Numbered from the stretch's first letter, positions 14,734-24,261 are shown. The stretch: 60,420 nt of DNA from Pseudarthrobacter chlorophenolicus (GCF_000962805.1 NZ_JZTW01000021.1:1-60420), one strand, 5' to 3'. Notes: generated by a model from the letters alone, not told the origin. A program made the numbers and translations.

Positions 14734-17364
14734 ATGCCCACGCCTTTGAACCAGAGCGTGGCGGATTCCGCCCTGCTCACCCGGTCCCTTCCGCTGGACG
14801 TACTCCGGTCCTTCGTCCAGGCTGATGCGGCGGACAGCGGGCTGACCCCGGCGCTGCTGGACGAACTGAAGGTTCTGGCCCGTGTCCCTGCGCTTTTGGT
14901 GGCCTGCAACTACGGCGGCACCTTGTGCGACGCGGAAGGAATTTCCACCGAGATCCTCCCGCTGGGCAGCGCTGCCATCGCCTTGCGGGCGCTGGCCGCC
15001 CTGCCCAGCACCCACGCCGCCATCATCTCCGGCCGCTCACTGAGGGACCTTGCGGCTGTCTCACGGCTCCCCGTGGAGGTCCACCTCATCGGATCGCACG
15101 GCGCGGAGTCAGACATGGGCTTCGCGCACACCCAGACGCTTGCCACCGAATCGGTCCTGCAGAAGGTCAACGCCGCACTCAACGAGGCCGTAGGCTTCCA
15201 AAGCGGCGTGTGGATCGAACGCAAACCGGTAGCGGTCTCGGTCCACACCCGCCCGGCCCCGCCAGACGTCGTGGCGTCCGTGACCGAAACTGCCCGGGAG
15301 ATAGCTCGCGCCCACGGACTCTTCTTCATTGTGGACGGCTCGGTGCTGGACCTCTCCGTGGTGGAACCGTCCAAGGGTGAGGCACTGGAAACCCTCCGGT
15401 CCCGGCTCGGCGCCAGTGCCGCCATGTTCGCGGGCGACGCCGACAGCGACGAACTGGCCATCGCCACCCTCCGCGGCCCGGACCTGGGCCTGCGGGTCGG
15501 CGGAGGCGAAACCGCAGCGGCACACCGGGTCCGCGACCCCGAGTCCTTTGCCCGGGTCCTCGCCCTGCTCTTCGAACTGCGGCGGGCCTGGCTGTTCGGC
15601 GAGGACGCCGTGGGCCTCGAACGGCACACCATGATCGGCAACGGCTCCTCCACCGCGCTGCTGACCCCGGACGCCAAGGTCTGCTGGATGAGCCACCCGC
15701 TGCCGGACTCCGGCTCGGTGTTTGCCCACATCCTGGGCGGTGACGCGGCCGGCCACTTCTCCGTGGAACCGGCCAAGGCATCGCAGGTGCTGGGCCAGCG
15801 GTACGTGGACAGCACGATGATCGTCGAAACCCGGTGGGCGGACGTCACGGTCACCGACTACCTCGAACCGGCCCCGGACGGCATCACCAGCCTGGTCCGG
15901 GTGCTGACCGGCACTGGAGCTGCCCGGATCACTTTTGCGCCGCGGCCGGACTACGCCAACGCCCCGTTCGTCATGGAGGCCCGGGGCGACGAGCTGCATG
16001 TGGTGGGTACGTCGGAACCGATCATCCTTTTCGCGCCGGGCGTGACGTTCAGCATTTCCTCGGACGGCAGGCACGGTACCGCCACGGCCTCGGTGAACCT
16101 CCAGTCCGGGCCAGTGGTGCTCAACCTGCGCTGCGGTGACACGGAACCCCAGCCCGCAGACCCGCAGGGGGAGACCGACCGCCGGGCAGAGGTAGCCCTT
16201 CATGCCCGCAAGTGGGTGCAGAAACTTGCCCTCCCATCCGTGAAACCCTCTCTGGTCAGGCGCTCGGCCCTGGTGCTCCGGGCGTTGGTCCACGAACCCA
16301 CCGGCGCAGTCCTCGCCGCCCCCACCACCTCGCTGCCCGAGGGCATCGGAGGAACACGGAACTGGGACTACCGGTACTGCTGGCTGCGGGACGGATCCAT
16401 GACCGTCAATGCCCTGGCGGACCTGGGCTCCACTGCGGAGGCCATCGGGTTTCTCGCCTGGCTGGGGCGGATCCTTGAGCATGCCCCCGGCCCGGAGTGG
16501 CTGCATCCTCTGTACTCCGTCACCGGTGCGCCGCTGTCCACGGAAGCCGTGGTGGACAGCCTCCCGGGCTACGCCGGTTCCCGCCCGGTGAGGATCGGCA
16601 ACGCGGCGGACCATCAGGTCCAGCTGGACGTCTTTGGCCCCGTTGCAGAGCTGATCCATACCCTGAGCGAGAAGGAGGGCACACTCGCCGACGAGCATTG
16701 GGAGCTGCTGGTCCAGATGGCCTCGGCAGTCCTGGCCCGCTGGCATGAGCCGGACCACGGCATCTGGGAAGCCCGGCGCCCGGCACGGCACCACGTCTAC
16801 TCCAAGGTGATGTGCTGGGTGACCCTGGACAGGGCACTGCGGACAGCTGACCGGCACGGCAGGGAGCCTGACCCTGCCTGGGCTCCGATGGCCGCCACCA
16901 TCCGGGACGAGGTCCTGCGGGAGGGCTGGGACGAATCGGCCAGGTCCTACACGGTGGCTTACGACAGCCCGGACCTCGATGCCGCCGTCCTGCATATCGG
17001 TCTTTCCGGTTTGCTGGATGTCACCGATCAGCGCTTCCTGGATACGGTCACCGCCGTGGAACGGGAGTTGAGGGTGGGGCCCACAGTCTTCCGCTACCGG
17101 TACGACGACGGCCTGCCGGGCCTGGAGGGCGGCTTCCACATCTGCACCACCTGGCTGATCGAGGCGTACGTCGCCGTGGGCCGCCTCGATGAAGCCTGGG
17201 ATCTGTTCGACCAGTTGGTCAACCTTTTTGGGCCAACCGGGCTGTTGCCGGAGGAATACGACCCCGGCACCGAGACCCACCTGGGCAACCACCCGCAGGC
17301 GTATTCCCATCTGGGCTTCATCCGCTGTGCCCGCCTCCTGGATGCGCACCAGGCCGGACGGTAG
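14734..17364 (+). CDS. Fusion of a degenerate trehalose-phosphatase-like HAD domain with GH15 glucoamylase/trehalase-like
   Basis: An 876-residue two-domain protein. Residues about 45-285 follow OtsB: SGR at 99-101, Lys214 and GDADSDE at 234-240 are kept. However, the HAD nucleophile motif DxDGT reads NYGGT at 59-63, so both catalytic aspartates are replaced. Residues about 290-876 form a GH15 domain with the NWDYRYCWLRDGS signature (543-555), a candidate general acid Glu679 in GIWEAR and a candidate base at Glu840/841 in LLPEEYDP. The GH15 part should be active, perhaps on trehalose or an alpha-glucan. The N-terminal part is probably a non-catalytic sugar-binding or regulatory domain. GAAGGGG precedes the ATG. 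No other trehalose gene is in the window. Confidence 0.8.
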   Translation: MPTPLNQSVADSALLTRSLPLDVLRSFVQADAADSGLTPALLDELKVLARVPALLVACNYGGTLCDAEGISTEILPLGSAAIALRALAALPSTHAAIISGRSLRDLAAVSRLPVEVHLIGSHGAESDMGFAHTQTLATESVLQKVNAALNEAVGFQSGVWIERKPVAVSVHTRPAPPDVVASVTETAREIARAHGLFFIVDGSVLDLSVVEPSKGEALETLRSRLGASAAMFAGDADSDELAIATLRGPDLGLRVGGGETAAAHRVRDPESFARVLALLFELRRAWLFGEDAVGLERHTMIGNGSSTALLTPDAKVCWMSHPLPDSGSVFAHILGGDAAGHFSVEPAKASQVLGQRYVDSTMIVETRWADVTVTDYLEPAPDGITSLVRVLTGTGAARITFAPRPDYANAPFVMEARGDELHVVGTSEPIILFAPGVTFSISSDGRHGTATASVNLQSGPVVLNLRCGDTEPQPADPQGETDRRAEVALHARKWVQKLALPSVKPSLVRRSALVLRALVHEPTGAVLAAPTTSLPEGIGGTRNWDYRYCWLRDGSMTVNALADLGSTAEAIGFLAWLGRILEHAPGPEWLHPLYSVTGAPLSTEAVVDSLPGYAGSRPVRIGNAADHQVQLDVFGPVAELIHTLSEKEGTLADEHWELLVQMASAVLARWHEPDHGIWEARRPARHHVYSKVMCWVTLDRALRTADRHGREPDPAWAPMAATIRDEVLREGWDESARSYTVAYDSPDLDAAVLHIGLSGLLDVTDQRFLDTVTAVERELRVGPTVFRYRYDDGLPGLEGGFHICTTWLIEAYVAVGRLDEAWDLFDQLVNLFGPTGLLPEEYDPGTETHLGNHPQAYSHLGFIRCARLLDAHQAGR

Positions 17365-17427
17365 GCAGCGTTCGTCCGGGGTACCTAGAGTGGAAGGACA
17401 AGGGATACAGAAACCGAATCGAGACTC

Positions 17428-18996
17428 ATGAAGACCGCCCGCGCCCAGGGGGTGGGGTTCCGCTCGGAGCGCGGCCCCATCCTCATCGCCTTGATGCTTT
17501 CCACCGGACTGGTGGCTATCGACTCCACCATCGTGGCTACCGCCGTCCCGTCGATCGTCCGCGATGTTGGCGGGTTCTCGTCGTTCCCGTGGCTGTTCTC
17601 GGCGTACCTGCTGGCCCAGGCTGTCTCCGTGCCCATCTACGGCAAGCTGTCCGACATGGTGGGCCGCAAGCCGATCATCCTGACCGGCATCGGACTGTTC
17701 CTGTTGGGATCCGTCCTCTGCGGCGTGGCGTGGAGCATGCCCTCCCTGATCGCCTTCCGCGCGCTGCAGGGGTTGGGCGCCGGCGCGGTCTTGCCGGTCA
17801 GCATCACCATCGCCGGTGACATCTACTCACTTGAGGAGCGCGCCAAGGTCCAGGGGTACCTCGCCAGTGTGTGGGCTGTGTCCTCAGTGGTGGGACCCAG
17901 CCTGGGCGGCGTCTTCTCGGCGCTGGGAATTTGGCGTGGAATCTTCCTGGTCAACATCCCGCTGTGCATCCTGGCCGGCTGGATGCTGGTGCGGACGCTG
18001 CACGAGAAGGTGGAGCGCGCCAAGCACACGGTGGATTACGCCGGCGCGGCACTGATGGCAGGCTCTTTGGGCCTGCTGATCCTCGGCGCTTTGCAGGGCG
18101 GCGAGGCGTGGGCGTGGGATTCGCCGGTGAGCTTTACCGTCTTTGGCGTCGGCGCGGTGCTCCTGGTGGTTTTCATCCTGGTGGAACGGCGCGCCGCGGA
18201 ACCCATCCTGCCGTCCTGGGTGGTGCAGCGGCGCCTGCTGGTGACTACTGCGCTCGCATCCTTTGGTGTGGGGGCGGTGATGATTGGCCTGACCTCCTAC
18301 GTGCCCACTTTCCTTGAGGGAGCACTGTCCGTCTCGCCGCTGGTCGCGGGCCTTGCCCTGGCGGCACTGACCCTCGGCTGGCCGCTCAGCGCATCACAGG
18401 CCGGCCGCCTGTACCTCCGGATCGGGTTCAAGGCCACCGGCCTGATCGGCATCTCCATCACCGTGGCCGGCCTGCTCATCCTGGCGCTGACGGCCGGCAC
18501 CCCGAACGTGGCGCTGATCGCGTCCAGCTGCTTCGTGGTGGGAATGGGCCTCGGCCTGCTCGCAACGCCCACGCTGATCGCCGCGCAGTCCAGCGTGCGG
18601 TGGAACGAGCGCGGCGTGGTGACCAGCACCAACATGTTTGCCCGCTCCATTGGAAGCGCCCTGGGCGTGGCGGTGTTCGGCGCCGTTGCCAACGCCATCT
18701 ACTCGGGCAATCCGGGCGGGGAGGAGAACGGCCAGGCTGTGGTGGCCGCATCCAGCGCCGTCTTCCTGGCGGCCCTGGTGGCCGGGCTCCTGACCGTCCT
18801 GGCCGTGTTGGCCATGCCCGGGATGAAGGCCGCGGGGGCCGGGGGAGATGCCTTGGGGCAGGACCAGCCTTCCGAACAGGGCACAGCTTCGAAACAGGAT
18901 GCAACCGACGGCATGCACGAGGGCAACGACGCCGGCGCGTCCGGCGCCGGGCCGGGCCGCGCCGAAGTGGAGGATTCCGGCCGCCGCGGCAGCTGA
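17428..18996 (+). CDS. DHA2-family MFS drug exporter
   Basis: A 522-residue major facilitator of the 14-helix DHA2 type. It shows an early GLVAIDSTIVATAVP stretch (motif D1-like), GKLSDMVGRKP (motif A) and RALQGLGAGAVLP (motif C region). A hydrophilic tail of about 50 residues rich in Gly, Glu and Asp follows the last helix. Proton-driven efflux of hydrophobic cations or antibiotics is the family role; the substrate is unknown. It lies 63 bp after the fusion gene and may be cotranscribed. It converges on solA. Confidence 0.85.
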   Translation: MKTARAQGVGFRSERGPILIALMLSTGLVAIDSTIVATAVPSIVRDVGGFSSFPWLFSAYLLAQAVSVPIYGKLSDMVGRKPIILTGIGLFLLGSVLCGVAWSMPSLIAFRALQGLGAGAVLPVSITIAGDIYSLEERAKVQGYLASVWAVSSVVGPSLGGVFSALGIWRGIFLVNIPLCILAGWMLVRTLHEKVERAKHTVDYAGAALMAGSLGLLILGALQGGEAWAWDSPVSFTVFGVGAVLLVVFILVERRAAEPILPSWVVQRRLLVTTALASFGVGAVMIGLTSYVPTFLEGALSVSPLVAGLALAALTLGWPLSASQAGRLYLRIGFKATGLIGISITVAGLLILALTAGTPNVALIASSCFVVGMGLGLLATPTLIAAQSSVRWNERGVVTSTNMFARSIGSALGVAVFGAVANAIYSGNPGGEENGQAVVAASSAVFLAALVAGLLTVLAVLAMPGMKAAGAGGDALGQDQPSEQGTASKQDATDGMHEGNDAGASGAGPGRAEVEDSGRRGS

Positions 18997-19025
18997 TCCG
19001 GGCCAGCCAAACCAGGCGGCTGTTG

Positions 19026-20156
19026 TTAGCGCGAGGCGCTAAAAATAGCGGGGGCCGGGCGGGTGCCCGTGGCGAGGTCGGCAAGGATCCGGCCCACCAC
19101 GGGCGTGAACTTGAATCCGTGCCCGGAGAACCCGGCGCCGATCACCACCGGTCCAATCCGGTCCAGGACGAAGTCCTCGTCCGGCGTAGTGGTGTAGGTG
19201 CAGCTGATGGCCTCGAAGGCATCCGCGTCCACGCCCGGCAGCCACGTCCTCGCGTAGGTTTGCAGGGCGGCCAGCTGGACTGGCTCGGGCTGGAAGGACC
19301 GCCGGTCCGGATCCACCACCGGGCCAACACCATGCCAGCCTGCCTTGACGCCCTCGCCGGGGGTGTGCATGCCGTAGACCGGGGAGTACCACCCCGCGTA
19401 CTGTGACCCGCCGCCCGGGTAGTGGTTGAAGCCCGGCCACACCGCACCGGAATCGGTAATCCGGAAATGCGCGGGCTGTTCCTGTGTCACCCTGAGCTTC
19501 GGCGTCCGCAGGCGTCCGCCCACGGCAGCGCCCAGAAGCTTCTCCGTCCAGCCGCCGGCCGTCACCACAACCTGCGCAGCGGTGACCATCTCGGTGCCGG
19601 CAGCGGACTCCAGCCCCAGCCGGACGCCGTCGTCCGCCACCTCGAAGGACACCACTTTGGTGTGGTGCCGGATGTCGGCGCCCCGGGCCGCGGCGAGGCG
19701 ATGGAATGCCGGCAGCGCAGCTTCCGGGTTGAGCTGGCCGCCGTCGGGCATGTAGAGAACCTGCTGGTCGAACCGAATGCCGCGCCAGCGCTCGCCTGCC
19801 TCGTCCGGATGCAGGAACTCGGCACGCAGGCCGGCTTGGGTTAGCGCCGCCGCGGCGTCCGGCAGCATGGGCTCGGGTCCGTGCGTGACAATGCCGGTCC
19901 GTGCCAAGAGCGCCTCGCCGCTGTCCTGCTCCAGTTCGTTCCAGAGGTCCAGGGACTCGGCGATCATGGCCACGTACTCGGGCCGGTGGTAGCCGGGATT
20001 GAAGTTGCGCGTGGTGCCGTGGGAGGCGCCGATCTTGTGCCCCGGCCCGAACTGCTCCACCAGCGTCACCTGGCGTCCACGCCGGGACAGCGCCCACGCG
20101 GCAGCGGAACCCATGGCGCCGCCGCCGATCACCACGGTGTCAAGGGTTGTTGTCAC
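19026..20156 (-). CDS. solA: SolA/monomeric sarcosine oxidase-like FAD oxidase
   Basis: A 376-residue FAD-dependent amine oxidase of the MSOX/MTOX family, which oxidatively demethylates N-methyl amino acids to give formaldehyde and hydrogen peroxide. The dinucleotide motif GGGAMG lies at 11-16, followed by SHGTTR. The AISCTYTTTPDEDF stretch contains the Cys that covalently binds FAD in this family. A GTG start is preceded by GGAG. It follows the AEC transporter by 21 bp. The substrate may be sarcosine or N-methyltryptophan. Sarcosine would link it to the betaine pathway at the window start, but the distance makes this only a suggestion. Confidence 0.82.
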   Translation of the reverse strand: MTTTLDTVVIGGGAMGSAAAWALSRRGRQVTLVEQFGPGHKIGASHGTTRNFNPGYHRPEYVAMIAESLDLWNELEQDSGEALLARTGIVTHGPEPMLPDAAAALTQAGLRAEFLHPDEAGERWRGIRFDQQVLYMPDGGQLNPEAALPAFHRLAAARGADIRHHTKVVSFEVADDGVRLGLESAAGTEMVTAAQVVVTAGGWTEKLLGAAVGGRLRTPKLRVTQEQPAHFRITDSGAVWPGFNHYPGGGSQYAGWYSPVYGMHTPGEGVKAGWHGVGPVVDPDRRSFQPEPVQLAALQTYARTWLPGVDADAFEAISCTYTTTPDEDFVLDRIGPVVIGAGFSGHGFKFTPVVGRILADLATGTRPAPAIFSASR

Positions 20157-20177
20157 AGGTTCTCCGTTTCCATGGGG

Positions 20178-21104
20178 TTATGCCAGCAGAAGCGCGACGC
20201 CGATCATCGCCGGAACAGCCACTACGGTAGTGATCAGCACGGTGTCCTTGGCTACTGTGAGGCCGGTCTTGTAGCGGCTGGCGGCCACGAACACGTTCTG
20301 CGCGGTGGGCAGGGCGGACGTCACCACCACGGCGAACAGGGCGTGGCCGTCCATCCCCAAGGCAAATCGGGCAAAGACATAGGCCAGTGCCGGCTGGACG
20401 GCCAGCTTGAACGCGCTCGCCAGCAGGGTGTCCACTCGCCGTCCGGCCGCTGCCTGCAGCGGCCGGGTCCCGTTCAGGCTCATGCCGAAGGCGATCAGCA
20501 TGGCCGGGATCGCGGCACCACCGATCAGGTGGATGGGCTCCATGACAAGCTCGGGCACCTTGAAACCGGTGCCGGCAACAATCAGGCCCAGCGCCGAACC
20601 CACGATCATCGGATTCCGCAGGATCATCACCACGAAGCCCAGTGGAGTGGTCCGGTGCGAGCTGGTGCTGGAGTCCAGGATCATGAGGAACATCGGCGTG
20701 AAGAAGGCCAGCTGGAAGATCAGCAGCGGCGCTACATAGCTGGCATCGCCCAGGACATATACCGCAATGGGAATACCCAAGTTCGCCGAGTTCGCGAGCG
20801 ACGCGGACATTGAGGACATCAGCGATTCGGGCAGCGAACGCTTCAGCCAGAACTTGACGATAGTGAAGAAGATGGCAGCCGTGGTGATGGCCGCCACCGC
20901 GGTTACCAGCAGCGGAGCGGCGAACACTTCCTGCAGCCGGGCCTTGCTAAGGGTCTCGAACAGCAGGGCCGGGCTGGCCACGAAAAAGGTGAGGGAGCTG
21001 AGGACCTGGCGGGCGTTCTCACCAAGGATCTTCTGCCGACCAACAAACCAGCCCACCAGGATGATGCACCAGACAACGAAGAAACCGGCGAGTACCCCTA
21101 GCAC
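20178..21104 (-). CDS. AEC-family (auxin efflux carrier) transporter
   Basis: A 308-residue membrane protein of about 10 helices in the AEC family (Mem_trans). The central NSANLGIPIAVYVLG stretch and the C-terminal TSALPTAQNVFVAA stretch are the two characteristic repeat cores. Bacterial members export or exchange organic acids such as malate. The start is a GTG with no obvious ribosome site. It lies between panD and solA with gaps of 51 and 21 bp, so the three are likely one unit. The substrate is unknown. Confidence 0.82.
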   Translation of the reverse strand: MLGVLAGFFVVWCIILVGWFVGRQKILGENARQVLSSLTFFVASPALLFETLSKARLQEVFAAPLLVTAVAAITTAAIFFTIVKFWLKRSLPESLMSSMSASLANSANLGIPIAVYVLGDASYVAPLLIFQLAFFTPMFLMILDSSTSSHRTTPLGFVVMILRNPMIVGSALGLIVAGTGFKVPELVMEPIHLIGGAAIPAMLIAFGMSLNGTRPLQAAAGRRVDTLLASAFKLAVQPALAYVFARFALGMDGHALFAVVVTSALPTAQNVFVAASRYKTGLTVAKDTVLITTVVAVPAMIGVALLLA

Positions 21105-21155
21105 GGAGGAACCCGTGGCGGGCGGCGGAGGAGGGTACCGGCTCTCACGCCCCGG

Positions 21156-21581
21156 CTACAGGGCGGCGTTGTTGAGCGCGAACGGCGGACGCGTCATGCC
21201 GGGGGCGATGCCTTCGGCGGGGTCGTTCCCCAGCTGGATAATGCGGTTGTCCTGGTCCACATGGACCACCTTGGGCTCGTAGGCCTTGGCTTCCTCGGTG
21301 GTCATCTGCGCATAAGTGATGAGGATGACGAGGTCGTTCTCGTGCATCAGGTGCGCGGCGGCACCGTTGATGCCGATGACACCGGAGCCGCGTTCACCTG
21401 CAATGGTGTAGGTCTCCAGCCGGGCGCCGTTGGTGATGTCGACAATCGAAACAAGCTCGCCCGGCAGGATGTCCGCTGCCTCCAGCAGGTCCAGGTCAAC
21501 GGTGACGGAACCTACGTAGTGCAGGTCGGCGTGGGTGACGGTGGCCCGGTGGATTTTGGACTTGAACATTGTTCGATTCAT
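21156..21581 (-). CDS. panD: Aspartate 1-decarboxylase
   Basis: A pyruvoyl enzyme of 141 residues that decarboxylates aspartate to beta-alanine for pantothenate and CoA. The self-cleavage site Gly24-Ser25 (HYVGSVTVD), Lys9, Arg54 and Tyr58 sit at the positions known from E. coli PanD. The N-terminus MNRTMFKSKIHRATV supports the first ATG, with TGGAG before it. It lies 78 bp downstream of the LysR gene and 51 bp upstream of the AEC transporter, unusual company because panB and panC are absent from the window. Confidence 0.94.
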   Translation of the reverse strand: MNRTMFKSKIHRATVTHADLHYVGSVTVDLDLLEAADILPGELVSIVDITNGARLETYTIAGERGSGVIGINGAAAHLMHENDLVILITYAQMTTEEAKAYEPKVVHVDQDNRIIQLGNDPAEGIAPGMTRPPFALNNAAL

Positions 21582-21659
21582 AACGGCTCCAGTCTAGCGC
21601 CGGGGCCGGGCCGCCGCAGTGACGCAGGGAACACGCGGCAGGCGTACGACGGCGGGTGG

Positions 21660-22571
21660 TTACGTTGGGTCATTCCCCGCCACCGCGGCGGCAGCGGCAG
21701 CAAGGGTTTCCCTTGCTGCGAGGATGGCGGGCCGCTGCACGCTGGACCGGCGGACGGACGTGAAGATGGTGCGGTGCGGCTTGCCCGGAAGCTCCAGCAG
21801 CCGCGCGGTGGTGCCGCGGCCCGTCCATACAAGGTCCGGCATCAGGGCCACAGCGTTGCCGGATTCGATCAGCCGGGCTTGGGCCTGCAGGTCTGCCGTT
21901 TCAAAGCGCACGTCCGGTTCGAAGCCTGCGCTCCTGCACGCCTGTTCCGCCCAATGGCGCGACGCCGCACCCCGCGGTTCCATCACCCACGGGAGTCCAG
22001 CAGTGTCCGCCAGCGCGCGGATGGCTGTGCCGCCGTCGGACGCCGGAACTGCAAGCCGGATGGCGTCCGTAGTCAGCTTCACGCGGTCCAGCTCCGGGTA
22101 GTGGGGAGCCGCGTGGCCGGGGTACTGCTCGGCGATGACCAGGTCGAAATCCCGGGCCCAGGTTTCGTGGAGCGCCGTCTCCGGTTCCCGCTGGATCATC
22201 TCGATCCGCACTTCCGGGTAGGTAGCAGCCATCCGGATGAGGGTATCCGGCATCAGCGCCAGCGCTGCCGACTGGAACACGGCAATCCGCACCGTGCCCG
22301 TAACGGTGGTCAGTGACGCCGCCAGGTCCGCCTCCGCCTGTTCCATGGTTTCAAGCAGCTGCGCCGTATGTGCCACCAGCACCTCGGCCTGCGGGGTGAG
22401 CTGCACGCGGCGGCCGGTCTTCCGCAGCAACTCCACGCCCACCTCCTTCTCCAGGAGGGCAAGCTGTTGGGAGACCGACGACGGGCTGTACTGCAGCGCC
22501 TCAGCCACCTCGGCGAGTGTTCCCCGGATGCTCAGTTCCCGCAACAGGCGCAGCCGGCGAACGTCAAGCAT
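21660..22571 (-). CDS. LysR-family regulator, divergent to the amino-acid permease
   Basis: A 303-residue LysR regulator. The winged helix-turn-helix covers about residues 3-62 (LRELSIRGTLAEVAEAL, YSPSSVSQQL), followed by a substrate-binding domain from about 90. It is divergent from the permease, with a 153-bp intergenic region that holds an 8-bp-arm palindrome and an element shared with putA. This makes it the prime candidate for control of permease and putA by proline or a related amino acid. An ArgP/LrhA-like role cannot be excluded. GGAA lies upstream of the ATG. Confidence 0.85.
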   Translation of the reverse strand: MLDVRRLRLLRELSIRGTLAEVAEALQYSPSSVSQQLALLEKEVGVELLRKTGRRVQLTPQAEVLVAHTAQLLETMEQAEADLAASLTTVTGTVRIAVFQSAALALMPDTLIRMAATYPEVRIEMIQREPETALHETWARDFDLVIAEQYPGHAAPHYPELDRVKLTTDAIRLAVPASDGGTAIRALADTAGLPWVMEPRGAASRHWAEQACRSAGFEPDVRFETADLQAQARLIESGNAVALMPDLVWTGRGTTARLLELPGKPHRTIFTSVRRSSVQRPAILAARETLAAAAAAVAGNDPT

Positions 22572-22598
22572 GGGGAATTCCTAACTGAAACTAATGAA

Positions 22599-22651
22599 TA
22601 TAGGTTAGAAGTAGTCACTTTATCTAATGCAAGCAGGCTTGCATACTGTTG
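22599..22651 (+). promoter_or_regulatory. Permease promoter element shared with putA
   Basis: Reading 5' to 3', the blocks are TATAGGTTAGAA (22599-22610), 7 nt, CTTTATCTAATG (22618-22629), AGGC (22635-22638), GCATACTG (22641-22648) and TG. The same blocks occur with identical spacing at 24402-24454 before putA. TTTATC and CATACT are 17 bp apart and may be the -35 and -10. A palindrome ATGCAAGC-AG-GCTTGCAT (22627-22644) overlaps the core here, and CTAAC/GTTAG (22581-22585, 22604-22608) form a wider inverted pair typical of LysR sites. Confidence 0.6.
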
Positions 22652-22724
22652 GGACTGAGTTACCCCCGTCACAGCCTTTACAGGCGTGCCGCGGCGGGGC
22701 AGCACCCCACAGCAGGAGTTCCTG

Positions 22725-24188
22725 ATGAGCACTAGAGATATGAGCCAGTCCATCATGCGGCGAAAGCCCATTGATGACATCGAAGAAGAAAACAAGCACA
22801 GCGGCCTGTTCAAATCGCTGGGCCTGTGGCAGCTCACCGCCATTGGCGTTGGCGGCATCATCGGCGTCGGCATCTTCTCCCTCGCGGGGCTGGTGGCCGC
22901 AGGAAGCGAAGGCAACCCGGGAGTGGGGCCCGCGGTGCTGATCTCCTTCCTCGTGGCAGGCCTGGCCTCGGCGGCCGCGGCCCTGTCCTATGCCGAGTTC
23001 GCCGGCATGATCCCGCGCGCCGGCTCGGCCTACACCTATGGCTACGTGGCCCTGGGCGAGGTGATCGGCTGGTTCATCGGCTGGGACCTGCTGCTCGAGT
23101 ACATTGCCATCGTGGCTGTGGTGGCCATCGGCATCTCCGGCTACCTGGACGCGTTCCTGTCCGGCATCGGCATCCACATGCCCATCTGGATGACGTCCAC
23201 GGTGGATGAGGGCAAGGGCGGCATCGTCAACATCCCGGCCATCCTCGTCTGCCTCCTGGTGACGTGGATCCTGTCCCGCGGCACGAAGGCGTTTGGCCGG
23301 TTCGAGCTGGTGGCGGTGGCCATCAAGATCGTCCTGATCCTCTTCATCGTCGGCCTGGGAATCTTCTACATCGACACCAACAACTACAACCCGTTCATGC
23401 CCTCCGGCTTCGGGCCCGTGCTGGCCGGTTCTGCCACCGTCTTCTTTGCGGTCTTCGGCTACGACGCCATGAGTACCGCGGCCGAGGAAGCCAAGGACGG
23501 CAAGAAGCACATGCCCAAGGCCATCATCCTCTCGCTCATCATCGCCATGCTGCTCTACGTGGCGGCCACCCTGGTGCTCACCGGCATGCAGAACTACAAG
23601 GACATCGACCCCAAGGCCGGATTCGCGTCCGCCTTCACTTCCGTTGGCCTGCCGGTCATTGCCACCATCATTTCCGTCTTCGCGGTGCTGTCCATCCTCA
23701 CCGTGATGCTGACCTTCCTCCTGGGCGTTACCCGCGTCTGGTTCTCCATGAGCCGCGACGGGCTGCTTCCCGGCTGGTTCGCCAAGACCGACCGCCACGG
23801 CACGCCGCAGCGCGTTACGTGGATCGCCGGCATCGCCTCGGCGTTCCTGGCCGGTGTGTTCCCCATCAAGGAGGTCGCGGACCTGACCAACATCGGCATC
23901 CTGGCCGCGTTCGTCGTCGTCTGCCTGTCCGTGATCATCTTCCGCTACAAGCGTCCGGACGCGCCCCGCACGTTCCGGCTGCCTCTGATGCCCCTGGTCC
24001 CGGCCGTCGGTGTCCTCGCCTCGGCCTTCCTGATGTTCCAGCTGCACTGGGAAACCTGGCTGCGGTTCGGGGTGTGGCTGGTCATCGGCCTGGTCATCTA
24101 CTTCTTCTATGGCCGCAAGAACTCGCTGATGAACCCCAACAGCCCGCGCCACCAGGAGATCGAGGAAATGCACCGCCCCCTCGCCTGA
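22725..24188 (+). CDS. APC-family amino-acid permease (CAT/YfnA-like), possibly proline
   Basis: A 487-residue permease of about 12-13 helices. It has the first-helix motif GVGGIIGVGIFSL typical of amino-acid APC carriers, and FFAVFGYDAMSTAAEEAKD in the helix 6-7 region. The ATG at 22725 is chosen because CAGGAG lies 6 bases before it; the open frame begins 13 codons earlier. The gene is divergent from the LysR regulator and lies directly upstream of putA with a near-copy of its promoter element. Uptake of proline, or of its product glutamate, is therefore a reasonable inference. The protein family itself is usually linked to cationic or branched amino acids. Confidence 0.82.
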   Translation: MSTRDMSQSIMRRKPIDDIEEENKHSGLFKSLGLWQLTAIGVGGIIGVGIFSLAGLVAAGSEGNPGVGPAVLISFLVAGLASAAAALSYAEFAGMIPRAGSAYTYGYVALGEVIGWFIGWDLLLEYIAIVAVVAIGISGYLDAFLSGIGIHMPIWMTSTVDEGKGGIVNIPAILVCLLVTWILSRGTKAFGRFELVAVAIKIVLILFIVGLGIFYIDTNNYNPFMPSGFGPVLAGSATVFFAVFGYDAMSTAAEEAKDGKKHMPKAIILSLIIAMLLYVAATLVLTGMQNYKDIDPKAGFASAFTSVGLPVIATIISVFAVLSILTVMLTFLLGVTRVWFSMSRDGLLPGWFAKTDRHGTPQRVTWIAGIASAFLAGVFPIKEVADLTNIGILAAFVVVCLSVIIFRYKRPDAPRTFRLPLMPLVPAVGVLASAFLMFQLHWETWLRFGVWLVIGLVIYFFYGRKNSLMNPNSPRHQEIEEMHRPLA

Positions 24189-24261
24189 CCCCGCCCCGGG
24201 CGCGTCACTCCCGCGCGTCCCCCAGCCCGCCGGCAGGCGTTCCACCCATGCAAACCCCCGC

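Noticed and set aside
19026..19042. TTAGCGC/GCGCTAA dyad at the solA stop codon
   Set aside because: The stem is only 7 bp and the A/T run lies on the wrong side for solA; it is too short to call as a terminator of the convergent MFS gene.
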